From NCBI GenBank assembly GCA_002167435.2, contig NHBR02000140.1:135473-199472 (forward strand): a DNA stretch of 64,000 bases, read 5' to 3'. Within the stretch, counting starts at the first letter, position 1, and the number at the start of each line of letters is the position of its first letter. A model generated the notes under the pieces. That model had not been told where the DNA came from, did not search any database, and was given only the letters and a program-made list of their open reading frames with translations. The translations under genes and the position numbers were made by a program. The stretch comes from Allomuricauda sp. TMED12. Its GTDB lineage: Bacteria; Bacteroidota; Bacteroidia; Flavobacteriales; Flavobacteriaceae. This document shows, in pieces, positions 8,107 through 16,542 of the stretch.

Positions 8107-9104
8107 TCCAACTTCTCCGTTAACTTCTCAAACACCTTTTTCGGGTTCTTGTTTTTATAAAGTATTTGGTACACGGCATTGATAATGGGTGTTTTGGATT
8201 TTTTTTGCAGTTTGTCCATAAGATCATGGGCGCTTTGGGTCGCGTAGTAACCCTCAGCTACCATATTCATTTCCATCATAGCGCTTTTTACGGTATAACC
8301 CTTGCCGATCATATTCCCGAACATACGATTTCTACTAAAAGTGGAATAGCCCGTTACCAACAAGTCGCCCAGATAAGCTGAGGCGTTGATGTTACGTTTC
8401 ATTTTATAAATACGGTCAATAAAACGCTTCATCTCGCGGATGGCATTGCTCATCAGCACACTTTGGAAATTATCTCCGTAGCCAAGTCCGTGCGCAATAC
8501 CCGCAGCGATGGCATAAATATTTTTTAACATGGCCGCGTATTCGGTACCGATAATGTCATCCGATATTTTGGTTCGGATATAGTCACTTTTTAAATGTTT
8601 GGCCACCATTTTGGCCTTCTCGGCATCAGCACAGGCAATGGTAAGGTAAGATAGCCGCTCCAAGGCAACCTCCTCGGCATGGCAAGGTCCCGTGATAACC
8701 CCAATATTCTCAAAAGGAATTTCGTATTTCTCGTGAAAATGCTCCCCCACTATTCGTCCGCTTTCGGGAACAATCCCTTTAATGGCGGAAAAAATGATCT
8801 TATCCTTTAAGGAAACCGTCAAATTCTGAAGTTCCCTATCCAAAAAGGCGGAAGGAATGGCAAAAATGAGCACATCGGACGCTTCGACCACTTCATTGAT
8901 ATCATGGCTCATGGCAAGTTGGTCCACATCAAACTCAACGGAACTCAAGTAGTTGGGATTGTGCCATTCCTTTTTAATGTGCCGAATTGCCGAATCGCTC
9001 CGCATGTACCAGTTGACCTGCTCTAAATTTTCGGTCAACATTTTAACAATGGCCGTTCCCCAACTTCCACCTCCAAATACTCCAAAGGTAAGTTTGTCTT
9101 TCAT
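8103..9104 (-). CDS. gpsA: NAD(P)H glycerol-3-phosphate dehydrogenase
   Basis: Makes sn-glycerol-3-phosphate from dihydroxyacetone phosphate for phospholipid synthesis. 333 residues, normal length. The nucleotide-binding loop FGVFGGGSWGTAIVKML is at residues 7-23, the VITGPCHAEEVA motif near 140, and the catalytic lysine in AAMLKNIYAIAAGIAHGLG near 191. The start ATG at 9104 gives the usual short run before the first beta strand. It is convergent with glpD, the enzyme running the opposite reaction, with a four-base overlap of stop codons. Confidence 0.96.
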   Translation of the reverse strand: MKDKLTFGVFGGGSWGTAIVKMLTENLEQVNWYMRSDSAIRHIKKEWHNPNYLSSVEFDVDQLAMSHDINEVVEASDVLIFAIPSAFLDRELQNLTVSLKDKIIFSAIKGIVPESGRIVGEHFHEKYEIPFENIGVITGPCHAEEVALERLSYLTIACADAEKAKMVAKHLKSDYIRTKISDDIIGTEYAAMLKNIYAIAAGIAHGLGYGDNFQSVLMSNAIREMKRFIDRIYKMKRNINASAYLGDLLVTGYSTFSRNRMFGNMIGKGYTVKSAMMEMNMVAEGYYATQSAHDLMDKLQKKSKTPIINAVYQILYKNKNPKKVFEKLTEKLD

Positions 9105-9228
9105 GCATCCAAATTAGGGTGTAAATCTAAAAAATAAATTCATCAGCCTGTTTTAGTTTGATTATCAGATGGTTAAAAAATTTGGCACAGTGCTTGGTTT
9201 ACGTATAGAGAACTTTAAAACCTCGATT

Positions 9229-10149
9229 ATGAAAAATAGAAAACTACTCTTTGGAATTTTGTTCATTGGTCTCTTGGCCAGTTCTTGTTACACCGAGGTT
9301 ATTGTGGAAGATGATTTGATTACAGACCCACCGATTAATACCGCCTTGGTTTTGGAATCGCACGACCTTTGGTACGTGGATATCAATGAAACACGCGGAA
9401 ATGGCGAGGTTCCTTTTTTACAGCGAGCGTTTACCATTTCTTTTGACAGGGGAATCGTTTATGCCAATAACAATCTTTCCGGTTTGGGAAAAATAGGTAA
9501 CGGATTGGGAATTGATGTGGGTGCTTATGCCACGTATAGCGGTCAAGTAGAAATAGACCACGATGTGGATGGCCTTTGGTTATTGGAAGTTATTGCTTTG
9601 GACTATAATACATTGGAAATCTACGACCCACGTTCGAATACTTCCTATATCTTGGAGGGCTATCAAAGAAGCAACTTTGATTACGACTTCGTGTTTTACG
9701 ATAACATCCATTACTTTTTGCAGGAATATCAGGTTTGGGAGAAAACCTATACAAGTGAGGTGGGTGCCCTAAACGAATTTGATGAAGAAAACTATTTGCA
9801 GTTTTTTGGTGATGGAGGTGGGTATTTTAGGTCTTCCGTGGATGCGCAGGGTATACCGTTGTCCAACTTGCAGTGGGATTACGAAGGCGATTATGAAGTA
9901 TTTGATGTGGCCAACGATGCAACCCTCAAAACTTTAACGCTGGATTATGATTTCTTGGACAATGATTATTTTGAATTGTACGTTATCAATGATAGTACCA
10001 TAGAGTTGTACCATGTATTCAGCGGAACGGTTTATGAGTTCACAGGAAGAGGATACATCCAATATTTGAAATCAGGCGACGGAACAGGTAAAAAACGTTC
10101 AAAAACCAAGAACCCTGTAATGGACGTTACCCGTCAACGAAATATGTAA
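9229..10149 (+). CDS. Lipoprotein of unknown function
   Basis: 306 residues from the ATG at 9229 (MKNRKLLFGILFIGLLASSC), a lipoprotein signal with the lipidated Cys at about residue 20. An in-frame ATG 60 bases upstream would put the hydrophobic core too far in. The mature part is rich in Asp, Tyr and Asn, mostly beta, with no membrane segment and no motif I recognise; it ends in a basic tail (GTGKKRSKTKNPV). A terminator follows 60 bases downstream, preceded by the 17-mer motif at 10186. Confidence 0.75.
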   Translation: MKNRKLLFGILFIGLLASSCYTEVIVEDDLITDPPINTALVLESHDLWYVDINETRGNGEVPFLQRAFTISFDRGIVYANNNLSGLGKIGNGLGIDVGAYATYSGQVEIDHDVDGLWLLEVIALDYNTLEIYDPRSNTSYILEGYQRSNFDYDFVFYDNIHYFLQEYQVWEKTYTSEVGALNEFDEENYLQFFGDGGGYFRSSVDAQGIPLSNLQWDYEGDYEVFDVANDATLKTLTLDYDFLDNDYFELYVINDSTIELYHVFSGTVYEFTGRGYIQYLKSGDGTGKKRSKTKNPVMDVTRQRNM

Positions 10150-10153
10150 GGAA

Positions 10154-10246
10154 GAACAATTTTGTTCGACTATACAAACAGTTTTTTTGGTTGGTTATTT
10201 AGTTAAGAATCGCCCCGGGAAGTTTAGCTCGGGGCGATCCTTTTTT
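10154..10246 (+). ncRNA. Structured 3' element: small hairpin, 17-mer TTTGGTTGGTTATTTAG, terminator
   Basis: After the lipoprotein stop there is a weak hairpin GAACAATTTTGTTC (10154-10167), an unpaired stretch holding the 17-mer TTTGGTTGGTTATTTAG (10186-10202), and then a GC-rich terminator. The identical 17-mer occurs once more in the window (40664-40680), also directly before a terminator. This may be the 3' UTR of the upstream gene, a small RNA processed from it, or an independent short RNA; CAATTTTG at 10157-10164 is one base off a -7 box. RNA status is inferred. Confidence 0.3.
10209..10246 (+). terminator. Intrinsic terminator
   Basis: ATCGCCCCG (10209-10217) pairs perfectly with CGGGGCGAT (10230-10238) around a 12-base loop and is followed by CC and six T (10241-10246). 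It ends plus-strand transcription right at the 3' end of the convergent AraC gene. Confidence 0.85.
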
Positions 10247-11087
10247 AACGGTTTCTGTTTTTATAATCCGAAGGATTTTCGCCACTAATCTTTTTAAAAG
10301 TCCGATTAAAATAGGACAAGCTTTCAAAGCCACATTCGTAACAAGTCTCGCCAATATTCCTGCCCGTCAATAGCAATCGTTTGGCTTGGGTAATGCGATA
10401 TTGATTCAAGAAATTGGTAAATGTGCTCCCCGTATTCTTCTTAAAATATCTGCAAAAAGCCTCTTTCCCTAGGTTGATGGATGCTGCAATATCGTCCAAA
10501 GCTATTTTCTTGGAATAGTTCTCATCAATAAAAGAGTACACTTTTTGCAAACGTTCTTGCTGTTTGTTTGCCTTGTCGTTTATGATTGGTTTTTCATGTA
10601 ACAAGGAATAATCATTACTCTTCGCCAAAATTTTTAGCAACTTTAAAATTTTTAGGAACTGTTCAAACCGGCTCATTCCTTGCAATTCCTTCATTAGGGC
10701 GCCCACAGTTTCCTTGGTTTCACCATAAAAAGTGATGCCATGCTGCGATTTGTCCAAGAGCTCATAAACATCTTCCAGTTCTTCGATTTCGGTAAAAACC
10801 TTTTCTTTGAAAGAAGCACTTATATGCAAAACCTCTTTGTGATATTCTGTTTTAATACCATGGTCAAAATTCAAATGGGGAATATTGGAACCGATCAAAA
10901 CGAGGTCACTCCCTTTAAAATTGGAGATATGCCTCCCCACGTGCCGCTTACCGTTAGCACCTTCAATATAGACCAGCTCAAACTCGGGATGAAAATGCCA
11001 AAAAAAGAGATCGTTCAGCTTGGGGTTGTGCAATAAATGGAAGGAACTCTTATCATTGGGTTGTATGTTTTCAAGTTGAATTTTCAT
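10245..11087 (-). CDS. AraC-family transcription regulator with cupin sensor domain
   Basis: 280 residues from the ATG at 11087 (MKIQLENIQ); an in-frame TTG 12 bases upstream is disfavoured. The N-terminal cupin (WHFHPEFELVYIEG near residue 30, ligand-sensing pocket) is followed by a C-terminal pair of helix-turn-helix motifs (KKIALDDIAASINLGKEAF about 192-210; ITQAKRLLLTGRNIGETCYE about 233-252) ending in the AraC signature CGFESLSYFNRTFKK. It is divergent from the PhyH oxygenase gene, so it probably controls that gene and itself. Ligand unknown. Confidence 0.93.
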   Translation of the reverse strand: MKIQLENIQPNDKSSFHLLHNPKLNDLFFWHFHPEFELVYIEGANGKRHVGRHISNFKGSDLVLIGSNIPHLNFDHGIKTEYHKEVLHISASFKEKVFTEIEELEDVYELLDKSQHGITFYGETKETVGALMKELQGMSRFEQFLKILKLLKILAKSNDYSLLHEKPIINDKANKQQERLQKVYSFIDENYSKKIALDDIAASINLGKEAFCRYFKKNTGSTFTNFLNQYRITQAKRLLLTGRNIGETCYECGFESLSYFNRTFKKISGENPSDYKNRNR

Positions 11088-11095
11088 TGTATTGC

Positions 11096-11150
11096 TCAAA
11101 TATTTTTAAAAATAAGCATTATAAGTCAAAATAGTTCAAATATTGGTCAA
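11096..11150. promoter_or_regulatory. Repeated TCAAA half-sites in AraC/PhyH intergenic region
   Basis: TCAAA occurs at 11096, 11126 and 11136 and TCAA at 11147, all in the same orientation; the last three are 10 and 11 bases apart, one helical turn. The 9-mer TCAAATATT is exactly repeated at 11096 and 11136. Direct repeats phased by helical turns upstream of the regulated gene are typical of AraC-type operators. A possible -7 box TAGTTTTG for the oxygenase is at 11182-11189. Confidence 0.4.
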
Positions 11151-11223
11151 TGTTAGAGTGGAAACCACAGAACAGCTCTCATAGTTTTGGGGTATAGATT
11201 ATTCAACTAAAAAACAGAATAGC

Positions 11224-12189
11224 ATGCAACAAAAAGTAGAAATGGCCAACAAGGCCCACGAAGCTATACCAGGTAACCCATCTACCGCCACAAGTAGTAA
11301 AACAAAACTCAATGATAGATCTAATGGCAAACCACTACGAGTCCTGTCCGAAGAGGACTGGGCGTTTTGGATAGAAAATGGATATATCGTAATCAAAAAT
11401 GCCGTTCCAAAGGAACAAGCCAAAGCTACTGCTGATTTTTTATGGGAGTTTGATGAAAAGGATCCGAACGATTCTGAAACTTGGTACGCGCCTCCCCGTG
11501 CAGAAATGAAAATGAAAGAACTCACTGGGACAGGAATGGTAGAAGTATACAACAATCAACATTTATGGAACAACAGACAAACACAAAAAGTATACGAAGC
11601 CTTTGTGGACATTTGGGGAACGGAAAAACTATGGGTGACCATAGACCGAGCCAATTTGAATATGCCCCAACGCCCGGGAGAGAACAAGAAAGGGTTCATT
11701 CATTGGGACTACGACCCGGAAACCAAGCCACAAAATGTACAGGGTGTATTGGCCCTTGCCGATCAGACCGATGAAAACATGGGTGGATTCCAATGCATAC
11801 CTTGGTTGTATCGAAATTATGATACTTGGAAATTGACCCAACCTGAAGACCGTGACCATTTTCAGCCCGACGTAACTAGATTGGAAGACAAAATCGTAAA
11901 AGTAAAGCTGGAAGCAGGCGACCTTCTTATTTTTAACAGCACCCAGCCACATGGAATTCGACCCAATAAATCTGGTGATAAGGTTCGCATTGCACAATAC
12001 ATTTCCATGATGCCCGCCGAAGAGGACAATCAAGAAATGCGGGAATGGAGAATCAATTCGTGGAAAAATAGGATTGCTCCCGAAGGCTATGCATTTCCGG
12101 GAGATCCCAGAAAATGGGAGCAAACCAAATACGAAACCGCAAAATTAAGTCCACTTGGCGAAAAGTTATTGGGGCTATCTAACTGGTAG
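11224..12189 (+). CDS. Phytanoyl-CoA dioxygenase (PhyH) family oxygenase
   Basis: 321 residues. Fe(II)/2-oxoglutarate oxygenase fold: the metal-binding HxD is in HWDYDPE near residue 161, the distal His in STQPHGIRPNKSGDK near 243, followed by Arg in VRIAQYISM for 2-oxoglutarate. The opening WAFWIENGYIVIKNAVPKEQ segment is the usual PhyH start. Members hydroxylate diverse small molecules; no ectoine or CoA-ligase genes are nearby to suggest the substrate. Divergent from, and probably controlled by, the AraC regulator. The first 35 residues are polar and look disordered. Confidence 0.87.
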   Translation: MQQKVEMANKAHEAIPGNPSTATSSKTKLNDRSNGKPLRVLSEEDWAFWIENGYIVIKNAVPKEQAKATADFLWEFDEKDPNDSETWYAPPRAEMKMKELTGTGMVEVYNNQHLWNNRQTQKVYEAFVDIWGTEKLWVTIDRANLNMPQRPGENKKGFIHWDYDPETKPQNVQGVLALADQTDENMGGFQCIPWLYRNYDTWKLTQPEDRDHFQPDVTRLEDKIVKVKLEAGDLLIFNSTQPHGIRPNKSGDKVRIAQYISMMPAEEDNQEMREWRINSWKNRIAPEGYAFPGDPRKWEQTKYETAKLSPLGEKLLGLSNW

Positions 12190-12243
12190 ATTATCAAATC
12201 CTTAAAAATTTCCAGTCGATTAGGGTCTTGCATTTAATAATGC

Positions 12244-12251
12244 TACTTTTG
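12244..12251 (+). promoter_or_regulatory. -7 box TACTTTTG
   Basis: TACTTTTG fits TAnnTTTG and lies 28 bases before the ATG of the SulP transporter. A TTG at 12228-12230 is closer than the usual -33 spacing, so only the -7 element is supported. Confidence 0.35.
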
Positions 12252-12271
12252 CGCGCTTCAAGAAAGAAGCC

Positions 12272-13798
12272 ATGAAAAAGTATCTCAACCTTTTTGATTT
12301 TTCCCAGAAAGTAAACTATCGTACGGAAATTTTATCGGGCTTAACCGTTGCACTTGCCTTGGTACCCGAAGCCATTGCCTTTGCCTTTATTGCAGGTCTG
12401 TCTCCCTTAACCGGTTTATATGCGGCATTTGTGATGGGACTCGTCACTTCCATTTTGGGAGGTAGACCGGGAATGATCTCTGGAGCTACCGGAGCTGTGG
12501 CGGTTGTGATCGTTACTTTGGCGCAGCAATATGGGGTGGAGTATGTTTTTGCCACCGTAATTCTTGCAGGAATTTTGCAAATGCTGGCTGGTGTACTACG
12601 TCTTGGAAAATTGATGCGTTTGGTACCCCACCCGGTTATTTTCGGATTTGTGAACGGTTTGGCTGTGATCATATTCATGTCGCAGATGAGCCAGTTCAAA
12701 ACTGTAGACGGTGAATGGTTGAGTGGAAGCACGCTTTATATTTTCTTGGGATTGGTGCTGTTGACGATGGTAGTGATTTGGGGACTGCCCAAACTTACTA
12801 AGGTAATCCCTGCATCTTTGGCCGCTATTCTTTTGGTGTTCGGGATTGTGTTTTTTCTTGGGTTGGAGACACGAACCATTGGCGATATTGCTTCCATTCA
12901 AGGAACATTCCCTCCTTTTCATATTCCCGATCTTCCTTTTACTTTGGAGACTTTACAGATTATATTTCCCTTCGCCGCAATTATGGCAGGTGTTGGTTTG
13001 ATCGAAAGTTTGTTAACCTTGAATATTGTGGACGAAATCACAGAAACGCGTGGTAAAGGCAACAAAGAAGCTGTAGCACAGGGTACAGCCAATATCCTCT
13101 CAGGTTTTTTCTCAGGAATGGGTGGTTGTGCTATGATCGGACAAAGTTTAATCAACACTTCGAATGGGGCACGAGCAAGACTTTCTGGAATTGTAGCCTC
13201 TTTAATGCTATTGGTGTTCATTATGTTTGGATCCAGTTTAATAGAAAGAGTACCCATGGCGGCGCTTACAGGATTAATGATTATGGTAGCTTTGGGAACT
13301 TTTGAATGGGCGAGTTTAAAAACCTTCCGTCGTATGCCAAAATCAGATGTTTTGGTAATGGTTCTCGTTACTTTGGTTACGGTGTTCCTTCATAATTTGG
13401 CTTTGGCCGTTTTGGTGGGGGTTATTATTTCCGCTTTGGTATTTGCTTGGGACAATGCAAAACGGATACGTGCCCGAAAAAGCATTGATGACGAAGGCGT
13501 AAAGCATTATGAAATCTATGGTCCATTGTTTTTCGGTAGTACTACCATGTTTGCAGAAAAGTTCGATGTGCTGAACGACCCAGAAGATGTGGTTATTGAT
13601 TTTGCCGAGAGTAGGTTGGTAGATATGTCTGCGATTGAGGCTGTGAACAAGATTACCGAGCGTTACCGAAAAGTGGGCAAAAAAGTACACCTGAAGCATT
13701 TGAGCCGAGATTGTAGAAGATTGTTGGCCAATGCCGACGATATTATCGAAGTAAACGTTCTGGAAGATCCAACCTATAAGGTTGTGGTGGACAATTGA
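12272..13798 (+). CDS. SulP (SLC26) family anion transporter with STAS domain
   Basis: 508 residues. The first 390 contain about 10-12 membrane segments with the family motifs LVPEAIAFAFIAGLSPLTGLY (residues 30-50, here split by one helix) and GATGAVAVVIVTLAQQYG. The C-terminal 110 residues form a STAS domain (YGPLFFGSTTMF...VVIDFAESRLVDMSAIEAV) that regulates transport. Members carry sulfate, bicarbonate or other anions; no sulfate-assimilation or carbonic anhydrase gene is adjacent to decide. It converges on the DinB-like gene with a nine-base gap. Confidence 0.93.
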   Translation: MKKYLNLFDFSQKVNYRTEILSGLTVALALVPEAIAFAFIAGLSPLTGLYAAFVMGLVTSILGGRPGMISGATGAVAVVIVTLAQQYGVEYVFATVILAGILQMLAGVLRLGKLMRLVPHPVIFGFVNGLAVIIFMSQMSQFKTVDGEWLSGSTLYIFLGLVLLTMVVIWGLPKLTKVIPASLAAILLVFGIVFFLGLETRTIGDIASIQGTFPPFHIPDLPFTLETLQIIFPFAAIMAGVGLIESLLTLNIVDEITETRGKGNKEAVAQGTANILSGFFSGMGGCAMIGQSLINTSNGARARLSGIVASLMLLVFIMFGSSLIERVPMAALTGLMIMVALGTFEWASLKTFRRMPKSDVLVMVLVTLVTVFLHNLALAVLVGVIISALVFAWDNAKRIRARKSIDDEGVKHYEIYGPLFFGSTTMFAEKFDVLNDPEDVVIDFAESRLVDMSAIEAVNKITERYRKVGKKVHLKHLSRDCRRLLANADDIIEVNVLEDPTYKVVVDN

Positions 13799-13807
13799 GC
13801 GATTTGT

Positions 13808-14410
13808 TTAATCTCTTGTCTTACCCAAAAATACATTTACATTTGGATTCTGTGGGTTTCCGCTGGCTCGGCGCATCAAAACAATCTGCCCCGTATGGTA
13901 AATGCAATCTGAAATCATACCATTGATCATGTTCCAATAGGGAAACTCTGATGTTCTGTCTCCTTGTTTAAAAACCACTTTAAAACCTTCCATTTCTTGG
14001 GAGCTTTTACCCAAGATTTTTAGGGTCGCGGCCTTTAAGTTTTGCAATGTTAGTGCACGGAGTTCTTCGTAAGAATATTTTGGTGGATTTTTCGGTCTCT
14101 CATATGGCTTCGCGTCGGGAGCCAATAAAATATTGTTGGACATGACATGGATATGTTCCAAAGTTTGCAAGATGGTTCGCCCATCTTCCGAAGGTTTGTA
14201 AGCCAAATCTTTTTCGGTCAATCCTTCGGTGGCCCAATAGAACCGATACCCCAATCCATCAATCATTCTGGATACTAAATTGCCTGAGGAATAATCAGAG
14301 GGATAGGCAGGTATTTCTTTATAGGGGAGTTCCATTTCTTGTGCTTGAATTTGGTGATGGATCATCAAAATAAAAAAGATGAATAAAAAGGATGGTTTTT
14401 TCACAATCAA
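13808..14410 (-). CDS. Secreted DinB/YfiT-like four-helix protein
   Basis: 200 residues with a signal peptide (first 23 residues, ending IQAQ). The mature part is a DinB-like helical bundle: LVSRMIDGLGYRFYWATEGLT, LQTLEHIHVMSNNIL with a metal-type His, and DCIYHTGQIVLMRRASG containing the family's C-terminal His. DinB-fold proteins bind a divalent metal through three His, and many act in thiol-dependent transfer; an exported version is less common. Its ATG overlaps the stop of the upstream META lipoprotein by four bases, so the two are coupled. Confidence 0.85.
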   Translation of the reverse strand: MIVKKPSFLFIFFILMIHHQIQAQEMELPYKEIPAYPSDYSSGNLVSRMIDGLGYRFYWATEGLTEKDLAYKPSEDGRTILQTLEHIHVMSNNILLAPDAKPYERPKNPPKYSYEELRALTLQNLKAATLKILGKSSQEMEGFKVVFKQGDRTSEFPYWNMINGMISDCIYHTGQIVLMRRASGNPQNPNVNVFLGKTRD

Positions 14411-15240
14411 TCTATTTTTTTAAATACTAAGAGGTTTTCTTCAGACCCGTTGGATAGGTGTAGTCTATTGTTCTCTACTTTATATGTTGTACTTCCTTGC
14501 AAAGCAGTCAAAAACTCCGATTCCTTTTCCATATTGGGGCAGGCCATTCTTGTTGAGGCTACTTGGGTAAATCGTAGCACATCTTTTTCGTAAAAAAGAC
14601 TCCCTCTCATTCGATTGCAGCCCGAAAAACCTGAGAATCCATTATTATTGATATTGACTTCCATATTGGGAACATCTTTTCCGTTGAAATCTTCTTTGGA
14701 TACGGTTGCACCTTTCATTTTTTCCAGCACCCAGATATCGTGAAGCCTATAATCAGTAATGTAAGAACCACAGCCTTCAAAAACTTGGGTTTCGTCCCCT
14801 CCAGTTGTTTTATAGGAAATGGTTACCGTATAAGGTGAAACTTCCCCAGACATGGCATTGGTACATTCCTTATGTGCGATGATTATGTCTAACAAAGTGG
14901 CCTCGGTTTGAATTCGATACATGGCAATGTTGGAATCCTGAGCTTTTATGGGTTCCGTTGGAGGTGTTTGAATGGTGTCCTCCATGGTCTGAAGCTCTAC
15001 GCGGTTGTCATAGATTTTGAGTCCCCAAAATGGTTCGGTGCCGGTTGCCTTAAAGTAACTTCCATCAATCTTCATGGCAATGGGTTCCATTTCACGCTTT
15101 TTTTCTTCAATTTGAATGGTGTCGGCCGTATTTTCTTCTGATGTTTCGGTAGCTTCAGGCTCGGAAGGTTCTTCTTTTTTCTTTTCTACACAGCCGAAAA
15201 ATAAAAAAACAATACAACTTAAGATGAGTATATTTTTCAT
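14407..15240 (-). CDS. Lipoprotein with COG3650-like and META domains
   Basis: 277 residues. Signal MKNILILSCIVFLFFGC with lipid Cys17, then an acidic spacer (about 20-50), a first domain with ATGTEPFWGLKIYDNRVEL (a COG3650-like motif seen in envelope proteins), and a C-terminal META/HslJ domain with FSGCNRMRGSL, STRMACPNMEKE and FLTAL. META domains are found in heat-shock and motility-related envelope proteins of unclear activity. Start codon overlaps the previous gene's stop by four bases, making a three-gene translationally coupled run with the genes at 15237 and 13808. Confidence 0.88.
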   Translation of the reverse strand: MKNILILSCIVFLFFGCVEKKKEEPSEPEATETSEENTADTIQIEEKKREMEPIAMKIDGSYFKATGTEPFWGLKIYDNRVELQTMEDTIQTPPTEPIKAQDSNIAMYRIQTEATLLDIIIAHKECTNAMSGEVSPYTVTISYKTTGGDETQVFEGCGSYITDYRLHDIWVLEKMKGATVSKEDFNGKDVPNMEVNINNNGFSGFSGCNRMRGSLFYEKDVLRFTQVASTRMACPNMEKESEFLTALQGSTTYKVENNRLHLSNGSEENLLVFKKID

Positions 15241-15656
15241 GGTTCCACTTTTTTGAATCGCATCATTGGTATTTCTCCAATCAATAGGTTGAGTTTGCCA
15301 TCTTCTACAGCATAGCCGTCAATTTTCTTCATCATCTCCAAAAACTGACGTTCGCTTCCACCACAGAACATCATGGTTGTTGGTCCAGGTTCTCCAAAAG
15401 AAATGGAATCACCTTCCAACTCATAATCTGCCGTGTATCCGTTACAACTATCAGTTCCAAATACTTCACTGGATTCTTTGTTGAAAGCGATTTGTGGTTT
15501 TTTATTAGGGAATAGACCTTCAAAAGCAATACGGGGACCGGAAATATATTCCAGCTCCCACGTGGGGCCGTAAAGCACCTCTTCGCTGGATTTTGGCCCG
15601 CCACAGGACTCTGCCAGTAATATGGCAAAGAAAAACAATATGACTGAGGTTTTCAT
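15237..15656 (-). CDS. Short META-domain lipoprotein
   Basis: 139 residues. Lipoprotein signal ending LAESC (lipid Cys18). The mature domain is one META/HslJ fold: TWELEYISGP, FGTDSCNGYTADYELEGD, FGEPGPTTMMFCGGSERQFL. It is the first gene of a coupled minus-strand run with a second, larger META lipoprotein, so the pair probably arose by duplication and works in the same envelope process. No activity can be assigned. Confidence 0.85.
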   Translation of the reverse strand: MKTSVILFFFAILLAESCGGPKSSEEVLYGPTWELEYISGPRIAFEGLFPNKKPQIAFNKESSEVFGTDSCNGYTADYELEGDSISFGEPGPTTMMFCGGSERQFLEMMKKIDGYAVEDGKLNLLIGEIPMMRFKKVEP

Positions 15657-15754
15657 TTTTACAGAAATTAATGGTTAATGTGTCAGTAAAATACTAAAAA
15701 AATGGATGAAGTCCCCAATCAGTTGGGTTGTTAAATCAATAAACAATTTTGATT

Positions 15755-16459
15755 CTATTGAGTTCTTTTACTCCATACCTCGTAAATCGGTTTGCCCTTG
15801 CTGCTCAATCCCGAGTGGTGCCAATCACCATCTTTTAACTCATAGTTGAACTCCAAACTTGCACCTACTCTCGAATCATCGCGGGAAAAGAAACCTATGT
15901 TTTCGGTGTATTTACCATTAATTGTTGTGTAAGTACCTCCACCAGTACCCATAAACTCCTTGGTTTCGGTATTAAAAGCAATCCATTGAAAACGGGTTCC
16001 CGATAATATTTTCATGGTTTTCCGAGGACCGGAAGTGTCGCGCTGTACAATTTCACCATCTCGTTTTCTGCCAGATATCAGCCATGCTCCGAAAAGGTCA
16101 CCAGGGGTTCCATTATCAATTTTGGTCCAACTCAATTTTCCCAATTCTAAATTATTTTCAGCTATTGTGAAGGATTCGATTTTTGTGTTACCTACAATTC
16201 CAGGACTGCGTGAATCATATTCATAAGTAAGATTCAGATCATCCTCACTTACTGAATAGCTGCCCCCTTTTGTTCCCAAAAACTTTCCACTTGGTTTTTC
16301 GAAAATGGCTTCTGAAAAATAACTCTCAGTAAAAATAAGGGTGTGTTCTACTTGGTATCCTTTGTCATCAGACTCAACGGTGGTCCATGCGCCATTTATA
16401 TCCTGTCCATATAAAAATGGTGTTATCAGCAAACAAAGTGCAATCAGTAATTTTTTCAT
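15755..16459 (-). CDS. Secreted protein with two lipocalin-like repeats (DUF4488-like)
   Basis: 234 residues with a signal peptide (MKKLLIALCLLITPFLYGQ). Two homologous halves are visible: GAWTTVESDDKGYQ ... FLGTKGGSYSV ... YDSRSPGIVG (about residues 23-90) and GAWLISGRKRDGE ... FMGTGGGTYTT ... FSRDDSRVG (about 123-205). Both are beta-rich and share G-GG-Y and SR-VG positions, indicating an internal duplication. The second half resembles DUF4488-type secreted proteins of Bacteroidota. Function unknown. Confidence 0.8.
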   Translation of the reverse strand: MKKLLIALCLLITPFLYGQDINGAWTTVESDDKGYQVEHTLIFTESYFSEAIFEKPSGKFLGTKGGSYSVSEDDLNLTYEYDSRSPGIVGNTKIESFTIAENNLELGKLSWTKIDNGTPGDLFGAWLISGRKRDGEIVQRDTSGPRKTMKILSGTRFQWIAFNTETKEFMGTGGGTYTTINGKYTENIGFFSRDDSRVGASLEFNYELKDGDWHHSGLSSKGKPIYEVWSKRTQ

Positions 16460-16481
16460 AAGTGAGAGTTTCCGATTAAGA

Positions 16482-16523
16482 TAAAAAAAAGCTACTGTTT
16501 CACCATAAAACAGCAGCTTTTCA
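16482..16523 (-). terminator. Intrinsic terminator of cytochrome gene
   Basis: AAAGCTACTGTTT (16488-16500) and AAACAGCAGCTTT (16508-16520) form a 13-base stem with one mismatch around a 7-base loop. On the minus strand it is followed by a run of eight T (plus-strand A at 16483-16490), placed 20 bases beyond the cytochrome stop. Confidence 0.75.
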
Positions 16524-16542
16524 GTATAATAAGGTTGGTATG

